DNA of 64,000 nt from NCBI GenBank assembly GCA_027924585.1, contig BSBM01000059.1:310001-374000 (forward strand). Reading direction: 5' to 3'. Positions within the stretch are counted from its first letter, which is position 1, and every line of letters starts with the position of its first letter. The DNA comes from Larix kaempferi (Eukaryota; Streptophyta; Pinopsida; Pinales; Pinaceae). The notes under the pieces were generated by a model. That model did not search any database, was not told the DNA's origin, and worked only from the letters and a program-made list of their open reading frames with translations. This document shows positions 36,633-47,990 of this stretch, in pieces. Position numbers and translations under genes: made by a program.

Positions 36633-39600
36633 TTTGGATGTCTCGTTGGTAGACAAGTGCGCATGCCAACTTTCGTGATGTTCCGAGCTATTTTCCCACC
36701 CTTTAAGCCCAAGTCTAGCGAAAACACATGGTCGAGTTTCAACTTTGACCAATTTCCCGAAATTGAAATTTGAGAATAGTTTTGGATGTCCCATTGGTAA
36801 ACAAGCATCCATGCCAACTTTCGTGACGTGCCGACCTATTTTCTACCCCATTAAGCCCAACTCTAGTGAAAACGTACGGTCGAGTTTCGAATTTCACCAA
36901 CTTCTCCGAATTGAAAATTGAGCATAGATTTGGATGTCCCATTTGTAGACATGCGCACACAGCAAAATTCGTGACGTTACGAGCTAATTTCACACCCTTT
37001 AAGCTCAAGTCTAGCGAAAACACATGGTGGCATTTCGACTTTGACCAACTTCTGGGAATTGAAATTTGAGAATAGATTTGGATGTCCCGTTGGTAGACAA
37101 GTGTGCACGCCAACGTTCGTGACGTTACGAGCTAATTTCACACCCTTTAAGCTCAAGTCTAGAGAAAACGCATGGTGGCGTTTCGACTTTGACCAAGTTC
37201 TGGGAATTGAAATTTGCGAATAGATTTGGATGTCCCGTTGGTAGACAAGTGCCCATGCCAACTTTCATGATGTTCCGAGGTATTTTATCCCCCTTTAAGC
37301 CCAAGTCTAGAGAAAACGCACGGCCGCGTTTCGGGTTTGACCTACTTCTCGGAATTGAAAATTGAGAATAGATTCGGACGTCCCATTTGTAGACTGGTGT
37401 GCACACCAACTTTCGTGACGTTCCAAGCTATTTTTTCACCCTTTAAGCTCAAGCCTAGCAAAAACGCACGGTCGATTTTCGACATTCACCAACTTCTCGA
37501 AATTGAAAATTGAGCATTGATTTGGATTTCCCATTGGTAGACAAGTGTGCACGCCAACGCTCATGACGTTCCGAGCTATTTTCCCACCCTTTAAGCTTAA
37601 GTCTAGCGAAAACGAATGGTGGCGTTTCGACTTTGACCAAGTTCTGGGAATTGAAATTTGAGAATAGATTTGGATGTCCCGTTGGTAGACAAGTGCCCAT
37701 GCCAACGTTCGGGACGTTCCGAGGTATTTTCTCGCCCTTTAAGCCCAACTCTAGAGAAAACGCACGATCGTGTTTCGGGTTTGACCTGCTTCTCGGAATT
37801 GAAAATCAGGAATAGATTTGGATGTCCCATTTGTAGACATGCGTGCAAAGCAAATTTCGTGACGTTATGAGCTAATTTCACACCCTGTAAGCTAAAGTCT
37901 AGCGAAAACATATGGTGGCGTTTCGACTTTGACCAACCTATGGGAATTGAAAATTAAGAATAGATTTAGATGTCCCATTGGTAGACAAGCGTCCACGCCA
38001 ACTTTCATGATGTTTCGAGCTTTGTTCTCCCCCTTTAAGCCCAAGTCTACTGAAAACACACGGTCGAATTTCGACTTTCACCAAATTCTTGGAATTGAAA
38101 ATTGAGCATAGATTTGGATTTCCCGTTGGTAGAAAAGTGTGCACGCCAACGTTCGCGATGTTCTGAGCTATTTTCCCACCCTTTAAGCCCAAGTCTAGCG
38201 AAAACACACTGTCGAGGTTTGACTTCGACGAACTTTGCTGAATGGAAAATTGAGCGTAGATTTGGATGTCCCGTTGGTAGACAAGTCCGCACGCCAACTT
38301 TCGTGATGTTCCGAGCTATTTTCCCACCCTTTAATCCCAAGTCTAGCGAAAACGCACGGTCGAGTTTCAACTTTGACCACCTTCTCGGAATTGAAATTTG
38401 AGAATAGTTTTGGATGTCCCATTGGTAGACAAGCGTCCATGCCAACTTTCCTGATGTTCCGAACTATTTTCTCCCCCTTTAAGCCCAAGTCTAGCGAAAA
38501 CGGACGGTTGAGTTTTGACTTTGAACAACTTCACGGAATTGAAAATTGAGCATAGATTTGGATGTCCCATTGGTAGACAAGTGCGCATGCCAACTTTCAT
38601 GGTGTTCCGAGCTATTTTCCCGCCCTATAATCCCAAGTCTAGCAAAAAAAGCATGGTCGATTTTCAACTTTGCCAACTTCTCGGAATTGAAATTTGAGAA
38701 TAGTTTTGGATGTCCCATTGGTAGACAAGCGTCCATGCCAACTTTCGTGACGTTTCGAGCTATTTTCTCCCCCTTTAAGCCCAAGTTTAGTGAAAACGAA
38801 CGGTCGAGTTTCAACTTTGACCAACTTCTTGGAATTGAAATTTGAGAATAGTTTTGGATGTCCCATTGGTAGACAAGTGTCCACACCAACTTTCATCACA
38901 TTTCGAGCTATTTTATCCCCCTTTAAGCCCAACTCTACTGAAAACACACGGTCGCGTTTCGGCTTTGACCTACTTCTCGGAATTGAAAATTGAGAATAGA
39001 TTTGGATGTCCCATTTGTGGACATGCGTACACAACAACTTTCGTGACGTTACGAGCTAATTTCACACCCTTTAAGCTCAAGTCTAGCGAAAACTCACGGT
39101 CGAGTTTCAACTTTGACCAACTTCCCGGAATTTAAATTTGAGAATAGTTTGGGATGTCCCATTGGTAGACAAGCGTCCACACCAACTTTCGTGACGTTCC
39201 GACCTATTTTCTGCCCCATTAAGCCCAACTCTAGTGAAAACGTATGGTCGAGTTTTGACTTTCACCAACTTCTCGGAATTAAAAATTGAGCATATATTTG
39301 GATGTCCCATTTGTAGACATGCACGCACAACAAATTTCGTGACGTTAAGAGCTAATTTCACACCCTTTAAGCTCAAGTGTAGTGAAAACGCATGGTGGCA
39401 TTTCGACTTTGACCAACTTCTTGAATTGAAATTTGAGAATAGATTTGGATGTACCGTTGGTAGACAAGTGCGCACGCCAACTTTCGTGACGTTTTGAGTT
39501 ATTTACCCACCCTTTAAGCCCAAGTCTAGCAAAAACGCAGGATCGAGTTTCAACTTTGACCAACTTCTTGGAATTGAAGTTTGAGAATAGATTTGGATGT

Positions 39601-40280
39601 CCCATTGGTAGACAAGCGTCCATGCCAACTTTCGTGACGTTTCGAGCTATTTTCTCCTCCTTTAATCCCAAGTCTAGCGAAAACGCACGGTCGAGTTTCG
39701 ACTTTGACCAGCTTCGCGGAATTGAAAATTGAGCATAGATTTGGATTCCCTGTTGGTCGACAACTGCACACGCCAACTTTCGTGATGTTCCGAGAAATTC
39801 TCCACCCTTTAAGGCTAAGTCTAGCAAAAACGCACGGTCGAGTTTCGGCTTTGACCAACGTCTCGGAATTGAAATTTGAGAATAGATTTGGATATCCCAT
39901 AGGTAGACAACCGTGCACGCCAACTTTCGTGATGTTCTGAGCTATTTTATTCCCCTTTATGCCCAACACTAGAGAAAACGCACGGTTGCATTTCGGCTTT
40001 GACCTACTTCTCGGAATTGAAAATTGAGAATAGATTTGGATGTCCCATTTGTAGACATGCGCGCACAGCAACGTTCGTGACGTTCCGAGCTATTTTCTCC
40101 CCCTTTAAGACCAACTCTAGCGAAAACGCACGATCAAGTTTCAACTTTGACCAACTTCTCAGAATTGAAATTTGAGAATAGTTTTGGATGTCCCATTGGT
40201 AGACAAGTGTCCACACGAACTTTCGTGACATTCCGAGCTATTTTCTCCCCCTTTAAGCCCAACTCTAGAGAAAACGCACG

Positions 40281-42850
40281 GTCTCGTTTCGGCTTTGACC
40301 TACTTCTCGGAATTGAAAATTGAGAATCGATTTGGATGTCCCATTTGTAGACATGCGCGCACAGCAACTTTCATGACGTTCCGAGCTATTTTCTCCCCCT
40401 TTATGCACAACTCTAGAGAAAACGCACGATCAAGTTTCAACTTTGACCAACTTTTCGGAATTGAAATTTGAGAATATTTTTGGATGTCCCATTGGTAGAC
40501 AAGCGTCCACACCAACTTTCGTGACGTTACGAGCTAATTTCACACCCTTTAAGCTCAAGCCTAGAGAAAACTCATGGTGGCGTTTTGACTTTGACCAACT
40601 TCTCGTAATTGAAAATTGAGCATAGATTTGGATGTACCGTTGGTAGACAAGTGCGCATGCCAACTTTCGTTACGTTCTGAGCTATTTTCTCACCCTTTAA
40701 GCCCAAGTCTAGCGAAAAAACACGGTCGAGTTTCCACTTTGACCAACTTCTCGAAATTGAAATTCAAGAATAGTTTTGGATGTCCTATTGGTAGACAAGC
40801 GTCCACAGCAACTTTCGTGACATTCCGAGCTATTTTCTCCCCCTTTATGCCCAAGTCTAGAGAAAACACACGTTCAAGTTTCGACTTTGACGAACTTCAC
40901 GGAATTCAAAATTAAGCATAGATTTGGATGTTCCGTTGGTAGACAAGTGAGCACGCCAACTTTCGTGACTTTTCGAGCTATTTTCCCACCCTTTAAGCCC
41001 AAGCGTCCATGCCAACTTTCCTGATGTTCCGAACTATTTTCTCCCCCTTTAAGCCCAAGTCTAGCGAAAACGGACGGTTGAGTTTTGACTTTGAACAACT
41101 TCACGGAATTGAAAATTGAGCATAGATTTGGATGTCCCATTGGTAGACAAGTGCGCATGCCAACTTTCATGGTGTTCCGAGCTATTTTCCCGCCCTATAA
41201 TCCCAAGTCTAGCAAAAAAAGCATGGTCGATTTTCAACTTTGCCAACTTCTCGGAATTGAAATTTGAGAATAGTTTTGGATGTCCCATTGGTAGACAAGC
41301 GTCCATGCCAACTTTCGTGACGTTTCGAGCTATTTTCTCCCCCTTTAAGCCCAAGTTTAGTGAAAACGAACGGTCGAGTTTCAACTTTGACCAACTTCTT
41401 GGAATTGAAATTTGAGAATAGTTTTGGATGTCCCATTGGTAGACAAGTGTCCACACCAACTTTCATCACATTTCGAGCTATTTTATCCCCCTTTAAGCCC
41501 AACTCTACTGAAAACACACGGTCGCGTTTCGGCTTTGACCTACTTCTCGGAATTGAAAATTGAGAATAGATTTGGATGTCCCATTTGTGGACATGCGTAC
41601 ACAACAACTTTCGTGACGTTACGAGCTAATTTCACACCCTTTAAGCTCAAGTCTAGCGAAAACTCACGGTCGAGTTTCAACTTTGACCAACTTCCCGGAA
41701 TTTAAATTTGAGAATAGTTTGGGATGTCCCATTGGTAGACAAGCGTCCACACCAACTTTCGTGACGTTCCGACCTATTTTCTGCCCCATTAAGCCCAACT
41801 CTAGTGAAAACGTATGGTCGAGTTTTGACTTTCACCAACTTCTCGGAATTAAAAATTGAGCATATATTTGGATGTCCCATTTGTAGACATGCACGCACAA
41901 CAAATTTCGTGACGTTAAGAGCTAATTTCACACCCTTTAAGCTCAAGTGTAGTGAAAACGCATGGTGGCATTTCGACTTTGACCAACTTCTTGAATTGAA
42001 ATTTGAGAATAGATTTGGATGTACCGTTGGTAGACAAGTGCGCACGCCAACTTTCGTGACGTTTTGAGTTATTTACCCACCCTTTAAGCCCAAGTCTAGC
42101 AAAAACGCAGGATCGAGTTTCAACTTTGACCAACTTCTTGGAATTGAAGTTTGAGAATAGATTTGGATGTCCCATTGGTAGACAAGCGTCCATGCCAACT
42201 TTCGTGACGTTTCGAGCTATTTTCTCCTCCTTTAATCCCAAGTCTAGCGAAAACGCACGGTCGAGTTTCGACTTTGACCAGCTTCGCGGAATTGAAAATT
42301 GAGCATAGATTTGGATTCCCTGTTGGTCGACAACTGCACACGCCAACTTTCGTGATGTTCCGAGAAATTCTCCACCCTTTAAGGCTAAGTCTAGCAAAAA
42401 CGCACGGTCGAGTTTCGGCTTTGACCAACGTCTCGGAATTGAAATTTGAGAATAGATTTGGATATCCCATAGGTAGACAACCGTGCACGCCAACTTTCGT
42501 GATGTTCTGAGCTATTTTATTCCCCTTTATGCCCAACACTAGAGAAAACGCACGGTTGCATTTCGGCTTTGACCTACTTCTCGGAATTGAAAATTGAGAA
42601 TAGATTTGGATGTCCCATTTGTAGACATGCGCGCACAGCAACGTTCGTGACGTTCCGAGCTATTTTCTCCCCCTTTAAGACCAACTCTAGCGAAAACGCA
42701 CGATCAAGTTTCAACTTTGACCAACTTCTCAGAATTGAAATTTGAGAATAGTTTTGGATGTCCCATTGGTAGACAAGTGTCCACACGAACTTTCGTGACA
42801 TTCCGAGCTATTTTCTCCCCCTTTAAGCCCAACTCTAGAGAAAACGCACG
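40281..42850. repeat. Short HOR copy S5, 2,570 bp
   Basis: Carries the scar at 41000. Diagnostic bases C at 40735, T at 41450 and G at 42430 match S1 and S2. It follows L3, whose right arm has the same haplotype. Confidence 0.95.
40923..41126. repeat. 204-bp hybrid monomer (scar), S5
   Basis: Same join, with CAAG at 41000-41003. It is identical to the join in the S1-S4 run 30 kb away, which supports a single origin. Confidence 0.93.
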
Positions 42851-45420
42851 GTCTCGTTTCGGCTTTGACCTACTTCTCGGAATTGAAAATTGAGAATCGA
42901 TTTGGATGTCCCATTTGTAGACATGCGCGCACAGCAACTTTCATGACGTTCCGAGCTATTTTCTCCCCCTTTATGCACAACTCTAGAGAAAACGCACGAT
43001 CAAGTTTCAACTTTGACCAACTTTTCGGAATTGAAATTTGAGAATATTTTTGGATGTCCCATTGGTAGACAAGCGTCCACACCAACTTTCGTGACGTTAC
43101 GAGCTAATTTCACACCCTTTAAGCTCAAGCCTAGAGAAAACTCATGGTGGCGTTTTGACTTTGACCAACTTCTCGTAATTGAAAATTGAGCATAGATTTG
43201 GATGTACCGTTGGTAGACAAGTGCGCATGCCAACTTTCGTTACGTTCTGAGCTATTTTCTCACCCTTTAAGCCCAAGTCTAGCGAAAAAACACGGTCGAG
43301 TTTCCACTTTGACCAACTTCTCGAAATTGAAATTCAAGAATAGTTTTGGATGTCCTATTGGTAGACAAGCGTCCACAGCAACTTTCGTGACATTCCGAGC
43401 TATTTTCTCCCCCTTTATGCCCAAGTCTAGAGAAAACACACGTTCAAGTTTCGACTTTGACGAACTTCACGGAATTCAAAATTAAGCATAGATTTGGATG
43501 TTCCGTTGGTAGACAAGTGAGCACGCCAACTTTCGTGACTTTTCGAGCTATTTTCCCACCCTTTAAGCCCAAGCGTCCATGCCAACTTTCCTGATGTTCC
43601 GAACTATTTTCTCCCCCTTTAAGCCCAAGTCTAGCGAAAACGGACGGTTGAGTTTTGACTTTGAACAACTTCACGGAATTGAAAATTGAGCATAGATTTG
43701 GATGTCCCATTGGTAGACAAGTGCGCATGCCAACTTTCATGGTGTTCCGAGCTATTTTCCCGCCCTATAATCCCAAGTCTAGCAAAAAAAGCATGGTCGA
43801 TTTTCAACTTTGCCAACTTCTCGGAATTGAAATTTGAGAATAGTTTTGGATGTCCCATTGGTAGACAAGCGTCCATGCCAACTTTCGTGACGTTTCGAGC
43901 TATTTTCTCCCCCTTTAAGCCCAAGTTTAGTGAAAACGAACGGTCGAGTTTCAACTTTGACCAACTTCTTGGAATTGAAATTTGAGAATAGTTTTGGATG
44001 TCCCATTGGTAGACAAGTGTCCACACCAACTTTCATCACATTTCGAGCTATTTTATCCCCCTTTAAGCCCAACTCTACTGAAAACACACGGTCGCGTTTC
44101 GGCTTTGACCTACTTCTCGGAATTGAAAATTGAGAATAGATTTGGATGTCCCATTTGTGGACATGCGTACACAACAACTTTCGTGACGTTACGAGCTAAT
44201 TTCACACCCTTTAAGCTCAAGTCTAGCGAAAACTCACGGTCGAGTTTCAACTTTGACCAACTTCCCGGAATTTAAATTTGAGAATAGTTTGGGATGTCCC
44301 ATTGGTAGACAAGCGTCCACACCAACTTTCGTGACGTTCCGACCTATTTTCTGCCCCATTAAGCCCAACTCTAGTGAAAACGTATGGTCGAGTTTTGACT
44401 TTCACCAACTTCTCGGAATTAAAAATTGAGCATATATTTGGATGTCCCATTTGTAGACATGCACGCACAACAAATTTCGTGACGTTAAGAGCTAATTTCA
44501 CACCCTTTAAGCTCAAGTGTAGTGAAAACGCATGGTGGCATTTCGACTTTGACCAACTTCTTGAATTGAAATTTGAGAATAGATTTGGATGTACCGTTGG
44601 TAGACAAGTGCGCACGCCAACTTTCGTGACGTTTTGAGTTATTTACCCACCCTTTAAGCCCAAGTCTAGCAAAAACGCAGGATCGAGTTTCAACTTTGAC
44701 CAACTTCTTGGAATTGAAGTTTGAGAATAGATTTGGATGTCCCATTGGTAGACAAGCGTCCATGCCAACTTTCGTGACGTTTCGAGCTATTTTCTCCTCC
44801 TTTAATCCCAAGTCTACCGAAAACGCACGGTCGAGTTTCGACTTTGACCAGCTTCGCGGAATTGAAAATTGAGCATAGATTTGGATTCCCTGTTGGTCGA
44901 CAACTGCACACGCCAACTTTCGTGATGTTCCGAGAAATTCTCCACCCTTTAAGGCTAAGTCTAGCAAAAACGCACGGTCGAGTTTCGGCTTTGACCAACT
45001 TCTCGGAATTGAAATTTGAGAATAGATTTGGATATCCCATAGGTAGACAACCGTGCACGCCAACTTTCGTGATGTTCTGAGCTATTTTATTCCCCTTTAT
45101 GCCCAACACTAGAGAAAACGCACGGTTGCATTTCGGCTTTGACCTACTTCTCGGAATTGAAAATTGAGAATAGATTTGGATGTCCCATTTGTAGACATGC
45201 GCGCACAGCAACGTTCGTGACGTTCCGAGCTATTTTCTCCCCCTTTAAGACCAACTCTAGCGAAAACGCACGATCAAGTTTCAACTTTGACCAACTTCTC
45301 AGAATTGAAATTTGAGAATAGTTTTGGATGTCCCATTGGTAGACAAGTGTCCACACGAACTTTCGTGACATTCCGAGCTATTTTCTCCCCCTTTAAGCCC
45401 AACTCTAGAGAAAACGCACG
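42851..45420. repeat. Short HOR copy S6, 2,570 bp
   Basis: Carries the scar at 43570. C at 43305, T at 44020 and T at 45000 give the same intermediate right arm as S4. It also has a private change in the GTCTAGCGAAAAC box (reads GTCTACC near 44815). Confidence 0.95.
43493..43696. repeat. 204-bp hybrid monomer (scar), S6
   Basis: Same join, with CAAG at 43570-43573. Confidence 0.93.
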
Positions 45421-47990
45421 GTCTCGTTTCGGCTTTGACCTACTTCTCGGAATTGAAAATTGAGAATCGATTTGGATGTCCCATTTGTAGACATGCGCGC
45501 ACAGCAACTTTCATGACGTTCCGAGCTATTTTCTCCCCCTTTATGCACAACTCTAGAGAAAACGCACGATCAAGTTTCAACTTTGACCAACTTTTCGGAA
45601 TTGAAATTTGAGAATATTTTTGGATGTCCCATTGGTAGACAAGCGTCCACACCAACTTTCGTGACGTTACGAGCTAATTTCACACCCTTTAAGCTCAAGC
45701 CTAGAGAAAACTCATGGTGGCGTTTTGACTTTGACCAACTTCTCGTAATTGAAAATTGAGCATAGATTTGGATGTACCGTTGGTAGACAAGTGCGCATGC
45801 CAACTTTCGTTACGTTCTGAGCTATTTTCTCACCCTTTAAGCCCAAGTCTAGCGAAAAAACACGGTCGAGTTTCCACTTTGACCAACTTCTCGAAATTGA
45901 AATTCAAGAATAGTTTTGGATGTCCTATTGGTAGATAAGCGTCCACAGCAACTTTCGTGACATTCCGAGCTATTTTCTCCCCCTTTATGCCCAAGTCTAG
46001 AGAAAACACACGTTCAAGTTTCGACTTTGACGAACTTCACGGAATTCAAAATTAAGCATAGATTTGGATGTTCCGTTGGTAGACAAGTGAGCACGCCAAC
46101 TTTCGTGACTTTTCGAGCTATTTTCCCACCCTTTAAGCCCAAGCGTCCATGCCAACTTTCCTGATGTTCCGAACTATTTTCTCCCCCTTTAAGCCCAAGT
46201 CTAGCGAAAACGGACGGTTGAGTTTTGACTTTGAACAACTTCACGGAATTGAAAATTGAGCATAGATTTGGATGTCCCATTGGTAGACAAGTGCGCATGC
46301 CAACTTTCATGGTGTTCCGAGCTATTTTCCCGCCCTATAATCCCAAGTCTAGCAAAAAAAGCATGGTCGATTTTCAACTTTGCCAACTTCTCGGAATTGA
46401 AATTTGAGAATAGTTTTGGATGTCCCATTGGTAGACAAGCGTCCATGCCAACTTTCGTGACGTTTCGAGCTATTTTCTCCCCCTTTAAGCCCAAGTTTAG
46501 TGAAAACGAACGGTCGAGTTTCAACTTTGACCAACTTCTTGGAATTGAAATTTGAGAATAGTTTTGGATGTCCCATTGGTAGACAAGTGGCCACACCAAC
46601 TTTCATCACATTTCGAGCTATTTTATCCCCCTTTAAGCCCAACTCTACTGAAAACACACGGTCGCGTTTCGGCTTTGACCTACTTCTCGGAATTGAAAAT
46701 TGAGAATAGATTTGGATGTCCCATTTGTGGACATGCGTACACAACAACTTTCGTGACGTTACGAGCTAATTTCACACCCTTTAAGCTCAAGTCTAGCGAA
46801 AACTCACGGTCGAGTTTCAACTTTGACCAACTTCCCGGAATTTAAATTTGAGAATAGTTTGGGATGTCCCATTGGTAGACAAGCGTCCACACCAACTTTC
46901 GTGACGTTCCGACCTATTTTCTGCCCCATTAAGCCCAACTCTAGTGAAAACGTATGGTCGAGTTTTGACTTTCACCAACTTCTCGGAATTAAAAATTGAG
47001 CATATATTTGGATGTCCCATTTGTAGACATGCACGCACAACAAATTTCGTGACGTTAAGAGCTAATTTCACACCCTTTAAGCTCAAGTGTAGTGAAAACG
47101 CATGGTGGCATTTCGACTTTGACCAACTTCTTGAATTGAAATTTGAGAATAGATTTGGATGTACCGTTGGTAGACAAGTGCGCACGCCAACTTTCGTGAC
47201 GTTTTGAGTTATTTACCCACCCTTTAAGCCCAAGTCTAGCAAAAACGCAGGATCGAGTTTCAACTTTGACCAACTTCTTGGAATTGAAGTTTGAGAATAG
47301 ATTTGGATGTCCCATTGGTAGACAAGCGTCCATGCCAACTTTCGTGACGTTTCGAGCTATTTTCTCCTCCTTTAATCCCAAGTCTAGCGAAAACGCACGG
47401 TCGAGTTTCGACTTTGACCAGCTTCGCGGAATTGAAAATTGAGCATAGATTTGGATTCCCTGTTGGTCGACAACTGCACACGCCAACTTTCGTGATGTTC
47501 CGAGAAATTCTCCACCCTTTAAGGCTAAGTCTAGCAAAAACGCACGGTCGAGTTTCGGCTTTGACCAACTTCTCGGAATTGAAATTTGAGAATAGATTTG
47601 GATATCCCATAGGTAGACAACCGTGCACGCCAACTTTCGTGATGTTATGAGCTATTTTATTCCCCTTTATGCCCAACACTAGAGAAAACGCACGGTTGCA
47701 TTTCGGCTTTGACCTACTTCTCGGAATTGAAAATTGAGAATAGATTTGGATGTCCCATTTGTAGACATGCGCGCACAGCAACGTTCGTGACGTTCCGAGC
47801 TATTTTCTCCCCCTTTAAGACCAACTCTAGCGAAAACGCACGATCAAGTTTCAACTTTGACCAACTTCTCAGAATTGAAATTTGAGAATAGTTTTGGATG
47901 TCCCATTGGTAGACAAGTGTCCACACGAACTTTCGTGACATTCCGAGCTATTTTCTCCCCCTTTAAGCCCAACTCTAGAGAAAACGCACG
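45421..47990. repeat. Short HOR copy S7, 2,570 bp, hybrid with L1 right arm
   Basis: The left arm is short-type (C at 45875) with a private GTAGATAAG variant near 45936, followed by the scar at 46140. From the scar onward it matches the L1 right arm rather than other short copies: G at 46590, T at 47570, and A at 47647, a base otherwise seen only at 19937 in L1. S7 marks the left edge of the 27.7-kb super-repeat. Confidence 0.93.
46063..46266. repeat. 204-bp hybrid monomer (scar), S7
   Basis: Same join, with CAAG at 46140-46143. Sequence to the right of this scar is L1-type, so the switch between lineages lies between here and 46590. Confidence 0.93.

Larger units (their letters stand above)
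31004..38433. repeat. Long-HOR-only block in L3
   Basis: Same segment, shifted by 20,000 bp from L1. It carries most of the L3-lineage substitutions (33027, 33029, 34128, 38052). Confidence 0.92.
30281..40280. repeat. Long HOR copy L3, 10,000 bp, second lineage
   Basis: Same length and order as L1 and L2 but a distinct lineage. Examples are C at 33027 and A at 33029 (A and C in L1 and L2), C at 34128 (T in L1) and G at 38052 (T in L1). Its right arm is short-like: T at 38880 and G at 39860, as in S1-S3 and S5. It therefore joins a long-type body to a short-type right arm. Confidence 0.95.
18434..46143. repeat. 27,710-bp super-repeat, first unit
   Basis: The unit holds the L1 right arm, L2, L3, S5, S6 and the S7 left arm. 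Its start matches the sequence from 46144 onward. Linking variants are A at 19937 and 47647, A at 26302 and 54012, and A at 26908 and 54618. In the aligned parts of L2 and L4 I found seven differences (21860, 22233, 22263, 24558, 24760, 26398, 26565). By-eye comparison can miss some. Confidence 0.88.

Noticed and set aside
10281-40280. Suspicion that a unit of exactly 10,000 bp is an artefact of how the window was made
   Set aside because: L1, L2 and L3 differ by real substitutions, the unit follows from 68 monomers with known indels, and the related short unit is 2,570 bp. The round number looks like coincidence. An assembly error in copy number cannot be excluded from sequence alone.
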